In this document: in pieces, positions 12,001 to 23,500 of the stretch
Numbering within the stretch: the stretch's first letter is position 1
Layout of the letters: every line of letters starts with the position of its first letter
DNA from: Pristionchus mayeri
Taxonomy: Eukaryota > Nematoda > Chromadorea > Rhabditida > Neodiplogasteridae
Assembly (NCBI GenBank): GCA_036245805.1
Contig: BTRK01000004.1
Coordinates: 26,583,541-26,647,540, forward strand
Reading direction: 5' to 3'
Length of the DNA stretch: 64,000 nt
Translations under genes and position numbers: made by a program
The notes under the pieces: generated by a model
Seen by the model: only the letters and a program-made list of their open reading frames with translations
Told to the model about the DNA's origin: nothing
The model's database searches: none

Positions 12001-14489
12001 CTCTCTTGACGAATATGATACTCGGTGGACTCGATGGACTGTTCCTCTGATGGTCTGCGATGATCGAATTCAGGCTCATCGTACACCTTCTCCTGAGGAG
12101 AAGAAGGTCGTTCCTCGAAGTGCTCCTCCTCATGAGCAACATCCTTGGGAGATGTATCTCTCGAAATTCTTCTGGCCGGGATGGGATGATCGATTGATCT
12201 AATCTCCGCCACCTGAATCTCTTCTGAGATCTCTTCTTGTATCAGTTGTTGTTCTTCATCTTCTCTTCCCCTCATTGCTGCTCTCTTCGCATATTCCCCT
12301 GCCATCTCGAGTACTCTCCTTCGATGCGGGGTTTCTTCTATGGGGGGATGGACATCTTCACTGCTTCGATAGTGCACTCGTGAGTCAGTCGATGCTTCAC
12401 TCCCACTCTCACTCTTTCTTCCTTCCGTCCCTTCCACATCTCCTAATTGTTCGAATCGGGCAATCTTCTCTCGTACTGACAACTTCTCTGTTTCCGGAGA
12501 GGGCAAATCTGTAATGCAATCATTTAGAAAAAAACAATTATAGGTGAATCGGATAATTGTTATATTAATAATTATTAATTATTTTGTTTACAAAATGTCC
12601 ATATGGCTGATATCTCTCGATGGGTGCAAGTTGTGCCTCTACTGCAAGCATTAGTACGAATGACGGAGCGACAATGGAACCAGTTCATGGACACTCCTTC
12701 TCACTCAACATAGAAGGACGATCACGATCAGTTGTGCTGTCTACACGACTCATTCTTTGTCTGTGCTATAGATACAATCACCACCACCACCACTTATTCT
12801 TATTCTTCTTCATCTTCTTCTTGTAATTGTTTTGTGTGCCTCTTCACTTCACATTACAACATTGACTTTATATTCGAACAATATCGATAAGAGGAGTGAA
12901 TTGACTAGATGGAGTAACCGAAGAAGTGCGTGCTATGCAGTGAGAGTGAGGAGAAGGTCGATTCCACTTCATCCAGAGGGAGAAGATTGACGTCGATGAT
13001 GATAAGGAAGAGCCATCGAAACAAAGGGTGCGAAGACAGTACAACGAGAGCCGAGAAGCTCCTCCCTTTCCATTCCTCTCTTCAACTACGAATGAACTAA
13101 TGAAGAATGAAGAGAGAAAGAAGAGAGAGGGATGAATCACTAGAGGGACTCAACTCAACCATTACAGCAACAAAAGCAGGGGTGAATCGAGAGATACAAG
13201 CACGGAAATGAAATGATACTGCATATTTATTGCATCTTTCATGGAATATTGATGATGAAGGATGGAAGGAAGGGAGAGAAGTCGACTACTCACCAGAGGA
13301 GGGCTCGTCTCCTGAATGAACACTTTAGAGATGGACTTATCCTCTTGCAGATACTCTTGACTAAGATGTAAACACTCGATCACATCATCCCCTCTTCATC
13401 TCTCCCCAATCAATGTTCTCTCTCTCTCTGGGAGAAAGAGGAGACCCGAGGGGTTCATTGTAAAAGTGAAGGGGAGTGGAGAGAGGGATGCCGATTGATT
13501 GTTGATGGAGAGAGTGAACACTGTGTCTCTTCCCAAGCCCCTTCTTTCTACCCTTCCCTCTTCTCACCTGGAGCAGTGGTCCTGGTAGTGGTGACTACTC
13601 TGGTCATCTTCTTGCTCACAACGACAGATCCGTCCTCGTTGGTCTCTCCCTCTTCCATGCTCTCTACCTTCTGCTTCGTCCCCTGTCCTTCCTCTCCAGT
13701 CACACCTGCAATGAAACCATTGGAAGAAGAATCGATGGAGGGTCAGGGGCATTGATCAGGGGATAGGCAAGAGGTCTCTCTACTCATATTTTCTCTCAGA
13801 GTATCCATAGTGGGGGAGGGGAGGGGAGGGGGAAGGGGGAGGGGGGACTAACAAAGGGCAGCGATCATCTGTCTCTGCAGCTCTCGTATCTTCTCCCAGT
13901 CGAGTCCCGCCATTCCTTGAGTCTCTGTCTCGTAGACAGTCTTGGTGGTTGTCGTGTGTCTGCTCTGATTCACTCTAATCTGCAGATCAGTCGAAGGGGG
14001 GAGCAGCTGCGAGTGCCCGTGCGACTGCATCAGAGACAGCTGCATCTGGAGGACACACTGCTCCCGCCTCCCTCAACTCATCCTCCAGTGCACGAAGACG
14101 ATCGAGGGCAGAGGAGTGACGAGAGGGAGAGGACATCGCGACTTGAGGAAGGAGAATGAGAAGAGAGGAGATGATAGACTCCGCCCCTCGAGAAGGTAGA
14201 GAACATTCAGAGGGAAGGGGATCATCCGATTGAGGGACTCCCTCCTCTTCCACCTCTAGAAGGACTCCAGTGGGTCTCACGAAGGGGATCGATGGTTCTC
14301 CAAAAGGATCAATGTGTTGAAGAGCAGCTGCGAGTGAATTGGTTCTCTTCCTCTCGAAGTTGATGGAAGAAGCAATGGGAGTATCGTAAGAAGGAAGATT
14401 GGGCTGATCGACGAGAAGAGATTGACGTCGTTCCTCCGAATGAGGAACTTCCTCGTGTTCACCACTCCATGATTCAGCCTCGAAGAGAC
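1..14489 (-). CDS. Giant repetitive cytoskeletal protein, probable UNC-44/ankyrin-type giant tail (partial, both ends missing)
   Basis: Reading on the minus strand, exons are about 14489 (inside the gap) to about 14000, 13979-13853, 13705-13568, 13311-13294 and 12508-1. From 13979 on the phases join exactly. The boundary between the first two is unsettled because the first frame meets a TGA at 13989-13987; only weak in-phase GT donors lie before it. The small exons read TKTVYETET, then SKKMTRVVTTTRTTAPGDEP, then LSVREKIARFEQ. These low-complexity Ser/Thr/Arg signatures remind me of the C-terminal tails of nematode and insect giant ankyrins, which organise spectrin and microtubules in axons. 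The last exon stays open for over 12.5 kb (at least 4,169 residues) and is made almost wholly of Glu/Arg/His/Pro/Ser repeats. No ankyrin, ZU5 or death domain lies in the window, so the ankyrin call is inference. A spectraplakin or titin-like tail is the main alternative. Confidence 0.6.
1190..11945 (-). repeat. Seven copies of a Gly/Ala-rich hydrophobic cassette
   Basis: A cassette of about 45 residues, containing AGKLAGFAKTAGKIAGG, then VVLAPAALVAAGAAAAYDAL, then KKDEP, recurs seven times within the charged repeats. A common landmark on the plus strand (gcgtcataag) starts at 1231, 4171, 5464, 6802, 10168, 11056 and 11833. The spacings (2940, 1293, 1338, 3366, 888 and 777 bases) are all multiples of three. 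Each cassette closes one mega-repeat of charged units. A glycine-zipper or membrane-associating helix is possible; this is inference. Confidence 0.85.
7160..8140 (-). repeat. Tandem 120-base (40-residue) sub-repeat
   Basis: A second unit, reading HVIESHEEFHLEERRLSTPK then DVAHEEEHFEERRPSEHEPE, runs eight times at exact 120-base spacing here. It appears singly or in short runs elsewhere (for example 180-240, 460-530, 10480-10780, 11370-11670), for about 23 copies in all. It is in frame with the 37-residue unit and shares its EERRPSE motif, so the two are probably related by duplication and divergence. Confidence 0.88.
13294..13311 (-). other. 18-nucleotide microexon of the giant gene
   Basis: On the minus strand, ttcattcag precedes an 18-base exon and gtgagt follows it. 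The upstream exon (ending 13568) stops one base into a codon, and the downstream giant exon (starting 12508) supplies the last two bases of a codon. The microexon begins with two bases and ends with one, so it fits in frame and adds Gly-Asp-Glu-Pro-Ser-Ser. The flanking exons also join in frame without it, so it could be a cassette exon. Confidence 0.6.
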
Positions 14490-14989
14490 NNNNNNNNNNN
14501 NNNNNNNNNNNNNNNNNNNNNNNNNNNNNNNNNNNNNNNNNNNNNNNNNNNNNNNNNNNNNNNNNNNNNNNNNNNNNNNNNNNNNNNNNNNNNNNNNNNN
14601 NNNNNNNNNNNNNNNNNNNNNNNNNNNNNNNNNNNNNNNNNNNNNNNNNNNNNNNNNNNNNNNNNNNNNNNNNNNNNNNNNNNNNNNNNNNNNNNNNNNN
14701 NNNNNNNNNNNNNNNNNNNNNNNNNNNNNNNNNNNNNNNNNNNNNNNNNNNNNNNNNNNNNNNNNNNNNNNNNNNNNNNNNNNNNNNNNNNNNNNNNNNN
14801 NNNNNNNNNNNNNNNNNNNNNNNNNNNNNNNNNNNNNNNNNNNNNNNNNNNNNNNNNNNNNNNNNNNNNNNNNNNNNNNNNNNNNNNNNNNNNNNNNNNN
14901 NNNNNNNNNNNNNNNNNNNNNNNNNNNNNNNNNNNNNNNNNNNNNNNNNNNNNNNNNNNNNNNNNNNNNNNNNNNNNNNNNNNNNNNNN
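14490..14989. other. Assembly gap (500 N)
   Basis: The run is exactly 500 N, which suggests a placeholder length. The upstream exon of the giant minus-strand gene runs into it from 14489, so part of that gene is missing here. Confidence 0.99.
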
Positions 14990-15014
14990 GTAAACCCGCC
15001 TGCGCTCCCTAACT

Positions 15015-17125
15015 ATGTGTGACTAACTTGGCGCCAAATATTAGCCAAATCGAAAGATGTAAAAAAACGGCGTAACTTTTTGTCCGGCGACGTCTGAATG
15101 ACCACCAGACCAAAACACCCCTTTGGCTCCAACTGACAGCTATTGGCCTAAAATCGGTTCCAAATCATCCAAAACAACATTTAGAATTGTTTCCGGCCTC
15201 AATACAGTACTTCCATAGGCGAAAATTTCGACCGGACCTGAAAATTGAAAATCGATTTTCACACCCTTCTCAACTTGTGAACTTGGCTCATGTGCACTAA
15301 ATCACTTTGAAATAACGTGGAAATGTCCCTCTACACTATTCAAACAAAGGGCGCGCCTATAAATTCGAAATTTCATCTGATGGATCCAAGAGAAAGCGCT
15401 AAACTGTACCACAGGTAAAAATTGTCAGTGGATCCCGGCTTATAGCTAGAAATGTAGAGTACGATGAGCTAAACATTTCATCTGTTGAAAGCGAGTCTCT
15501 ATCTTTTCATTGAAGTGAGCTACAGAGTCTAGAAAATGGCCAGAAATCGACTAGAATCCCCCGAGAGCGCGCGCTCTAACCATAGGTGTCCAGAAATGGC
15601 GGCGAGGGGGGTGCTGCGCATAGACGCACCGTGCGTCTGTGCGCAAGGCATGAATAGGGGGGTCATGGTAAAAATCGATGGTAGGTCATGGTAGGTCAAA
15701 ACTAAGTACCGTAGCGAATCGATAGTACAGTACCAGCAGATACCGTATATCACTACCGTAACCCGCTAGTATCGTGAACTAACTTTATTTTCAAAAAAAT
15801 AAAGTACCGTACCCAATCGGCTCTACAGTACCCCCTGATACCGTATACCGATACCGTAACCCTCGATTATCGCGAACTGACTTTATTTAAAAAAAGTCCT
15901 GGTACCGTGTCCAATCGATTCTACAGTATCCAAGTAACTACCGTAACCCAGTTCCTTGGGTCAGATCCAGTTCCTTGGGTCAAACATTTTTCTAAAAAAT
16001 TTAATCATTTTTCTAAAAATCCCAAACCAATCATAAAATGATTCTGTAGTAATGAGGTATATGGTAGGATAAGTAAATATTTAATAATGATCGATTTTGG
16101 ATTTTTAGAAAAATATTTGACCCAGGGAACTGGATCTGACCCAAGGAACTGGGTTACGGTAGTTACATGGATACTGTAGAATCGATTGGACACGGTACCA
16201 GGACTTTTTAAAAATAAAGTCAGTTCGCAATAATCGAGGATTACGGTATCAGGGGGTACTGTAGAGTCGATTGGGTACGGTACTTTAATTTTTGAAAATA
16301 AAGTTAGTTCACGATACTAGCGGGTTACGGTAGTGATATACGGTATCTAATGTTACTGTACTATTGATTGGGTACGGTACTTAGTCTTGACCCACCAATG
16401 ACCTACCATCGATTTTTTCCTTGACCCCCTATTCATGCCTTGCGCACAGACGCACGGTGCGTCTATGCGCTGCACCCCCCTGTCGCCGGCGGCGTGGACA
16501 CCTATGGCTCTAACCGTCTGCCGCTCTCGCCGCCTGACCTCCCTCTCCCTCCCCTCCCTTTACCCCTCTCTCGCGAGCCTCCATCGTCGTTTTCTGCCAA
16601 CTTCCAGGCTATGTAGCGTGCTTCAACGAAAAGATAAAGACTCACTTTCAACGGATGAAATGTTTAGCACATCGTACTCTACATTTCTAGCCATACGCCG
16701 GGACCCACTGACAAAGTTGACCTGTTGTACGGTTTTGCGCGTTTTCTGGGATCCATCAGATGAAATTTCGCATTTATAGGTGCCCCTTTGTTTGAATAGT
16801 GTAGAGGGACATTCCTACGTTATTTCAAAGTGATTTAGTGCACATGGGCCAAGTTCACAATTTGAGAAGGGTCTGAAAATCGATTTTCAATTTTTAGGTC
16901 CGGTCGAAATTTTCGCCCTATGGAAGTACTGTATTGAGGCCGGAAACAATTCTAAATGTTGTTTTGGATGATTTTGAACCAATTTTAGGCCAATAGCTGT
17001 CAGTTGGAGCTAAAGGGGTCTTTTGATCTGGTGGTCATTCAGACGTCGCCGGACAAAAAGTTACGCCGTTTTTATTACATCTTTCGATTTGGCTAATATT
17101 TGGCGCCAGGTTAGTCACAAATAGT
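15015..17125. repeat. Large foldback (inverted-repeat) element A
   Basis: The left arm from about 15015 (cttggcgccaaatattagcc...) is matched in reverse complement by the right arm ending about 17125 (...ggctaatatttggcgccagg). Arms are about 1 kb, with a central loop near 16000-16100. Arms match well at the outer and inner thirds and diverge in the middle (about 15530-15600 against 16500-16610). Inside each arm is a short palindrome around agacgcaccgtgcgtct and several TACCGTA/TACGGTA motifs. No transposase frame is visible, so this is a non-autonomous foldback element. Confidence 0.85.
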
Positions 17126-17559
17126 GTCTCTCAATCGCGCATGATTATTCAGGGGGGTTTTTCCGATTTCCAGAATCCGGTCATTTTTGGTCGACCTGAC
17201 ACCCCGCACTGGGACGTGCACATGGAATGACAGGTTCAACATAAAAGTTGTAGAGAATGTTTTCAGCTTTCTTTCTGAGCAAAGAACGAGTTTCTATCAC
17301 CATTTTAAACGGATTTATGATCGTTTAAGTGGGCTCGATTTGACCCCTAAAAAGTGAGTGTCCCAAGTTTGGCCTTCTGAATCTCGAAGATGACGACAGT
17401 TATCAGAATTCTGACAACGCAGTTTGAAAGAGCATCATTTGAAATACCTTAGGTCATGTTTATATCAGGATTGCATGACGTTGTGTTTTACCGCCGCGAA
17501 CCCCCCTCAAATGGGTGATTTTCTCGTGATTCCTCTCATATGATTGACTGTCTGAGAGG
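17126..17559. other. Spacer between two foldbacks, no gene seen
   Basis: About 430 bases with no open frame of note, no splice-flanked exon and no clear repeat within the window. It may belong to a longer transposable element that carries both foldbacks. Confidence 0.5.
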
Positions 17560-19305
17560 GTTCACAATAGGCCGTACAGCCAAAAATAAAGATTTGATTT
17601 TAAGATCTCATTGGGGTAACTTTTCACGTAGAGTTCGAAAATCGACCTTAGAAAGCCGTATCTCTTACCCCTCATTTCGTGTTTCGCGCTGAACCTGGGA
17701 GGTCGGTTTTTGTAAATCGTGAACGGCTCATCCAAACCCCTTACAAATTATAAAAAAAAAAAAAAATTATTCCTCATCTAAAACTACCCCTGGAAATGTT
17801 TATTTCATTTTGAAAGGCGTGATTATTTTAGCTGATCTGCTTGGTCGAACAGTCAGAGCTTCAGTCTCTTCAATATTTCAAGTCGACTGTCTGGAAAAGT
17901 AGAGTTCAGAATTTACTCCCAGCGCCTGAAATATTTCATAAACACATAATATGAAATGTTTCCACTCAGAAATACGTCATTCAGACTGGTCAAAACCAAC
18001 CATGGTGGTCCAGTAGAAACTTTTTTCGACAAAGCCTTGTGACGCACTTTGGAGATAAGTTTTGGCTACGATATCACAACAATAAAAGGTACCACAGTTA
18101 ATAGATCGCAAATATGTAATAGCTACGATATATTAAACAATATTAATTTGTTTGAGGCACACTCTTACACTTTCCAAGTTCACAATTAGCCGATATTTGT
18201 ACATTTCGTGTCCCAGTCATGAATCACGAACGACAGCAGCCTCAAACATAACATTTACGCGTTCTAAAGCGAAAATTCGGATTCTACGAGTGAAAATGCA
18301 CTAGAAAATATATTCATTAAGTAAAAGTGACGAAAAAAAATTTTTTATGTTGGGCTCATGGGGTAGTAGGGGGTGAAAATATCGACATGACGGAAACACA
18401 TGCTATCTATATTTCTAAGTGTATTTCACTCGTAGAATCCGAATTTTCGCTTTAGAATGCGTAAATGTTATGTTTGAAGCTGCTGTCGTTCGTGATTCAT
18501 GATACTGGGACACGAAATTTACAAATATCGGCTAATTGTGAACTTGAAAAGTGTAAGAGTGTGCCTCAAACAAATTAATATTGTTCAATATATCGTAGCT
18601 ATTACATATTTGCGATCTATTAACTGTCGAACCTTTTATTGTTGCGATATCGTAGCCAAAACTTATCTCCAAAGTGCGTCACAAGGCTGCCGAAAAAATG
18701 TCTACTGGACCTCCATGGTTGGTTTTGACCAGTCTGAATGACGTATTTCTGAGTGGAAACATTTCATATTATGTGTTTATGAAATATTTCAGGCGCTGGG
18801 AGTAAATTCTGAACTCTACTTTTCCAGACAGTCGACTTGAAATATTGAAGAGACCGAAGCTCTGACTGTTCGACCAAGCAGACCAGCTGAAATAATCACG
18901 CCTTTCAAAATGAAATAAACATTTCCAGGGGTAGTTTTAGATGAGGAATAATTTGAAAACATTTATTTTACGTAACCCGCCGAAAAATTTTGCACGGCGG
19001 ATTTTTTGAGAATTCAAAAGGTCGATTTATGGTCTTAACTTTTTTCACAGATAAGCTAGCTTTTCACTTCCAACAGCAAAAATGCTCATCTCGTCGAGAT
19101 CTTTCAGAATTACTATACATGTAAGGGGTTTGGATGAGCCATTCACGATTTACAAAAACCGACCTCCCAGGTTCAGCGCGAAACACGAAATGAGGGGTAA
19201 GAGATACGGCTTTCTAAGGTCGATTTTCGAACTCTACGTGAAAAGTTACCCCAGGGAGATCTTAAAATCAAGTCTTTATTTTTGGCTGTACGGCCTATAG
19301 GGGCT
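17560..19305. repeat. Large foldback (inverted-repeat) element B
   Basis: The left arm (about 17560-18335) and right arm (about 18395-19305) are reverse complements, for example aaccccttacaaatt near 17740 against aaggggtttggatgagcc near 19120. The loop is centred near 18350. The right arm carries about 150 extra bases (about 18955-19110) that the left arm lacks; there the left arm has only a run of A. Non-autonomous, with no coding frame. Confidence 0.85.
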
Positions 19306-19680
19306 ATTGCTCAGTTCTCTCAGAAAGTCTCTCATATATTGAATACAATTTCAAGTTATATCATCCGTTCCTCATACTTTCATACCCTGGATTTATCACT
19401 CCCTTGTGAGTATTGGGTCGGGATAAAGTAGGATAGTTGATCTCTCTTTCGGGGAACATCTGTCTCCAGTCCTTTGCATCTCTTGGTAAGGCCATTTCCC
19501 TTCCCTCTCTTTCTGTCTCGCCTCTCACGTCATCCCTCTCTCTCTATGTTTGTACTAACTCAGCTTCTTCTATCTTCTGCTCACGATCGATTCCCGCCTC
19601 TATTATTTATCCTTTTCAGCCTTCAAGCTAGTTTCAAATAATTTGAGAGGATCTCCTTCCTCTTCCTTTCTAGTTTCATT
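19306..19680. other. Intergenic, pyrimidine-rich, no gene seen
   Basis: Between foldback B and the TATA-bearing element. The short plus-strand frame here is Ser-rich, low-complexity pyrimidine translation. I see no exon support. Confidence 0.4.
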
Positions 19681-19689
19681 CCTTGCCCT

Positions 19690-20200
19690 CTTAACTTGGA
19701 GTTGTAGTCAGAGTAATGAGATTAGCCTGCGCGGACATTAGAATGGACGCGCGAGTTGATTACCTCATTTGCATCTCACTCTCGCCTATAAAAGGATCGC
19801 CCCCTCACTCTCGCCGGTTCAGTCGTCCCAGTCCGGTCTACGGATAGGTCGGTCTCCGGAGCTCTCTCCCACACCCTCGAAAGGTGGAGCTCCTAGGAGA
19901 CTGATAGGATCCCAGGGCAGGTCGGTCCCCTCCGGAGCTGAGACCCCCGCAAAAGGGTGGAGCTCCAGGGAGACCGTACCTGAAGCCCGTTAGGCCTGTT
20001 CTTACATCCAGGTTGGATACGGTACTTTAGTCGATACCCTTTGGGCGACTAGACCTACCGTAACCCGCGTCTACGAGGACACCCGAGAAGGCAGGCGTCT
20101 ACGAGGCTTCCAAGAAGACTGACCTCTGCGAGGGCATCCAAGACGCGTGTCCCCCTGACCCCGCTCTACCCATTATCTCTATAAATGGTTATGAGAGAAA
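19690..20200 (+). promoter_or_regulatory. Octamer plus TATA promoter-like element with structured transcript; possible solo LTR or ncRNA
   Basis: An octamer motif ATTTGCAT lies at 19767-19774. TATAAAAGG lies at 19787-19795, and an initiator-like TCAGTC follows at 19819-19824, about 30 bases further. Downstream are two diverged copies of a hairpin-forming block (about 19847-19905 and 19918-19975), each pairing ccggagct with ggagctcc. After these come three related cgtctacgagg/ctctgcgaggg blocks (20070-20140). No protein frame is convincing. The layout would suit a retrotransposon LTR or a Pol II non-coding RNA gene. I could not find a partner LTR. Confidence 0.4.
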
Positions 20201-20564
20201 AATACTGTGCAAGACCCAAATACAAGGGATGGCTCACAAGATAAACCACAGAGTTTACAACTCTTGGAGAGATGTCCTCATGGTTCCTCTTCCTTCTTCT
20301 ATTTCTTCTTCCTATTTTCAAGAGTATCAAAGATCAAGAGTATCTAACTGTCTCTACAGCTCCGATAGGGTTCAATCGACGAGAGTCAACATTCTCCTTC
20401 TCTCCTCTCTTTCTCTCTTCTCTCCTCCTTCTCATAATCATTCTCCGCCTTCTTGATTCTCTATTGTAATTCGACCTCGATAGTTTCTATTCTTAATTCC
20501 TCCACCAGTTTATTGTAGTTTTACCAAGCGTAATATAAAGTCTATTGCAGGAGAATATCATATT
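20201..20564. other. Upstream region of the bestrophin gene
   Basis: The stretch immediately before the bestrophin start codon. Short pyrimidine-rich frames here look like chance. A tctattgcag sequence at 20541-20550, 14 bases before the ATG, would suit a trans-splice acceptor; this is inference. Confidence 0.4.
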
Positions 20565-23500
20565 ATGACCGTCTCTTATTCTATAGATGTCAGTCGAAGT
20601 TCACTGATAACATTCATTCACTTGCAGTGTCGGTGAGTGCTTTGATCGAGAGATGATGAGTCAATCTGTAGGGGGGGGGGTGGGGAATGATTATATTCCT
20701 CCTGATATTCGATATTCGATAGTTGCTGCTGCTGCTCACTGCTCACTGCTCCTCCATTCTCCTCCTCCTCCTTTCAGATGGCGTGGCTCGATCTGGAAGT
20801 CTGTGTTGATGGAGTGTCTTCTCTTCTGTCTCGCTTTCATCTCTCTCTCAGTCCTCTACAATTACTACCTCACTGAGACAACCAAGAAGTACGCTTTTAT
20901 CCTCATCATTATGACAATCTTCTCGGTTTTATCTTATACATTATTTATCTTATTGAAACTACCATCCTTTTGGTAAGAATAGATAATTGGGATTCGAGTA
21001 AAACTTAAAAGTTGTCGGATATTATTGTAAACGACATGGCTTTTTGTTTACTTAAGAGTGGCGAAAGAGAACGAACTCAGCGAGAAGTGATTCATCGAAT
21101 TTCCGTAGATCTTTCGCAAGAAATATCGGTATTAGACGATCAAAAAAAAAGTTACCCAACACCCTCGAAAATGCCGTTCTATATTATTTAACAATGTAAT
21201 AGAACGGGCTCTAATTAATTAAACTGGAATAATGAAAATAATTGAAATTCAATATTTGCACCAGGGTAGAGCCGCAAAGTAAGGGTCTCAATTGCCTGAT
21301 CACGCCCGCTCTCTCCCTTTTACACACTATCTCGCTCGTTTTGTCGTGATCAGGGTACTCCCGCCAATTCAAATTATTTTCATGGGTGTTGGGAAACTTT
21401 AAATATATAGTTCCTAGCAGCAATAAAATGCAAGTATTGTAGATTGTGGGACGACATAGCAGCTCTCTTCGACTCGAAGATGGACTACATCCCTCTCACT
21501 TTCATGCTCGGATTCTTCGTAACCATCATCGTGAATCGATGGAATGAAATATTTAACAATGTGGGATGGATTGATCCCTGCGCTCTCGTCATGTCAACAT
21601 ATCTTCGTGGATCGGATGAGAAGAGTCGGATGCTGAGGAGGAATTGCATCCGATACATTGTACTCACTCAGGTTCCATCTCATACCTCTCTCCACCCACT
21701 CTCATTTATTACCTCAATTTACAATGCTCTTCTAATACGATGAATTGGAGGTTCTTGTTTTCCGAGATATATCTATGCAAGTGAGGAAGAGATTTCCTTC
21801 TCTGGATACAATTGTTGCCACGGGTGGGTTACGGTTCCCTTTTTAATCTAAAAAGATTGCTCTGACGACTGCGATTTTCCCCTTGGACTTTCCATGGGAT
21901 AGAGTAACTTCTTCCCTCTTCAGGGATAATGACAGAAGAGGAGAAGTCGGAATACGATCAGTGCACTCTCAAGACTGTCTATCCCAAGTACTTCCTTCCC
22001 ATCCAATGGGTATTCAACATTCTCTACGAGGTTCTCCTCCTCTCCCTGTCTTATCCCCCTCCCCCCCCCCCCTCCCCTCCTCATCCCTCCTCCATCTCTA
22101 TTCTCTCTCAGGCGCGATCGTCGGGGAAGATCGCAGCGGATCTTCAACTAAACGAGATAATGAAATGCGTGCTTGATTTCCGGAAAGGACTGGCTCAATT
22201 GTGCAACTTCGACTGGGTTCCCATCCCTCTCGTGTATCCCCAGGTGAGAAGAGTGTGTCCCCTCCACTACTCTCTTCGACTGGGTTCCCATCCCTCTCGT
22301 GTATCCCCAGGTGAGAAGAGTGTGTCCCCTCCACTACTCTCTTCGACTGGGTTCCCATCCCTCTCGTGTATCCCCAGGTGAGAAGAGTGTGTCCCCTCCA
22401 CTACTCTCTTCGACTGGGTTCACATCCCTCTCGTGTATCCCCAGGTGAGAAGAGTGTGTCCCTCCACTACTCTCTTCGACTGGGTTCCCACCCCTCTCGT
22501 GTATCCCCAGGTGAGAAGAGTGTGTCCCCTCCACTACTCTCTTCGACTGGGTTCCCATCCCTCTCGTGTATCCCCAGGTGAGAAGAGTGTGTCCCTCCAC
22601 TACTCTCTTCGACTGGGTTCCCATCCCTCTCGTGTATCCCCAGGTGAGAAGAGTGTGTCCCCTCCACTACTCTCTTCGACTGGGTTCCCATCCCTCTCGT
22701 GTATCCCCAGGTGAGAAGAGTGTGTCCCTCCACTACTCTCTTCGACTGGGTTCCCATCCCTCTCGTGTATCCCCAGGTGAGAAGAGTGTGTCCCCTCCAC
22801 TACTCTCTTCGACTGGGTTCCCATCCCTCTCGTGTATCCCCAGGTGAGAAGAGTGTGTCCCTCCACTACTCTCTTCGACTGGGTTCCCATCCCTCTCGTG
22901 CATCCCCAGGTGAGAAGAGTGTTTCCCCTCCACTACTCTCTTCGACTGGGTTCCCATCCCTCTCGTGTATCCCCAGGTGAGAAGAATGTGTCCCTCCACT
23001 ACTCTCTTCGCAACTCACTGTAGAACATCAAAATGCTTCTTTCTATCAACCATATCAACCATAAGCAGAGTGACTGAGAGTGTATCCTGATGTCAGGTGG
23101 TCTTCCTAGCTGTTCGTTCCTATTTCTTCCTTGCCCTCATCGCTCGTCAATCAGTTCTCATCGATGGATCTCCTCCCAATCCCTACCATCCAGTCAGACC
23201 ATCCCTCCTCCTTCCCCCCCTCCCCCCTCCCCCTCTCCTCTCTCTCCGCAGGTCTTCCCTCTCGTTCCCTTCTTTATGACTGCCCTTCAATTCATCTTCT
23301 ACGTTGGATGGATGAAGGTATCCCCATTCCCCCCACTATCTCATCCATTCTTTCCACTTCTATTCTCTATTCATGCAGTGCCAGTCAAAGTCCCTTCATT
23401 CAGGTGGCCGAATCTCTTATGAATCCGCTTGGAGAGGTAACAATATATATATTTTTAAATTTCTGAAAAGAAGCCTAAGCTCAGGACGATGATGACTTCG

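Larger units (their letters stand above)
1..12140 (-). repeat. Array of about 67 copies of a 111-base (37-residue) coding unit
   Basis: The unit reads ITEAHVTEAYDEFRHEERRP followed by SEEQFERPESAEEKHEP. It recurs every 111 bases in one minus-strand frame, so copy-number changes never break the frame. I counted roughly 67 copies by eye. Variation is mostly single substitutions, such as GAC/GAT or Tyr/Cys in EAYDEF. Higher-order blocks are repeated nearly unchanged: 1-780 matches 1342-2120 at an offset of 1341 bases, and an eight-unit block of 888 bases is duplicated between about 8150 and 9900. Confidence 0.9.

Noticed and set aside
15529..15753. Small protein genes within foldback A
   Set aside because: The frames are not kept between the two arms, so they are chance openings in a non-coding repeat.
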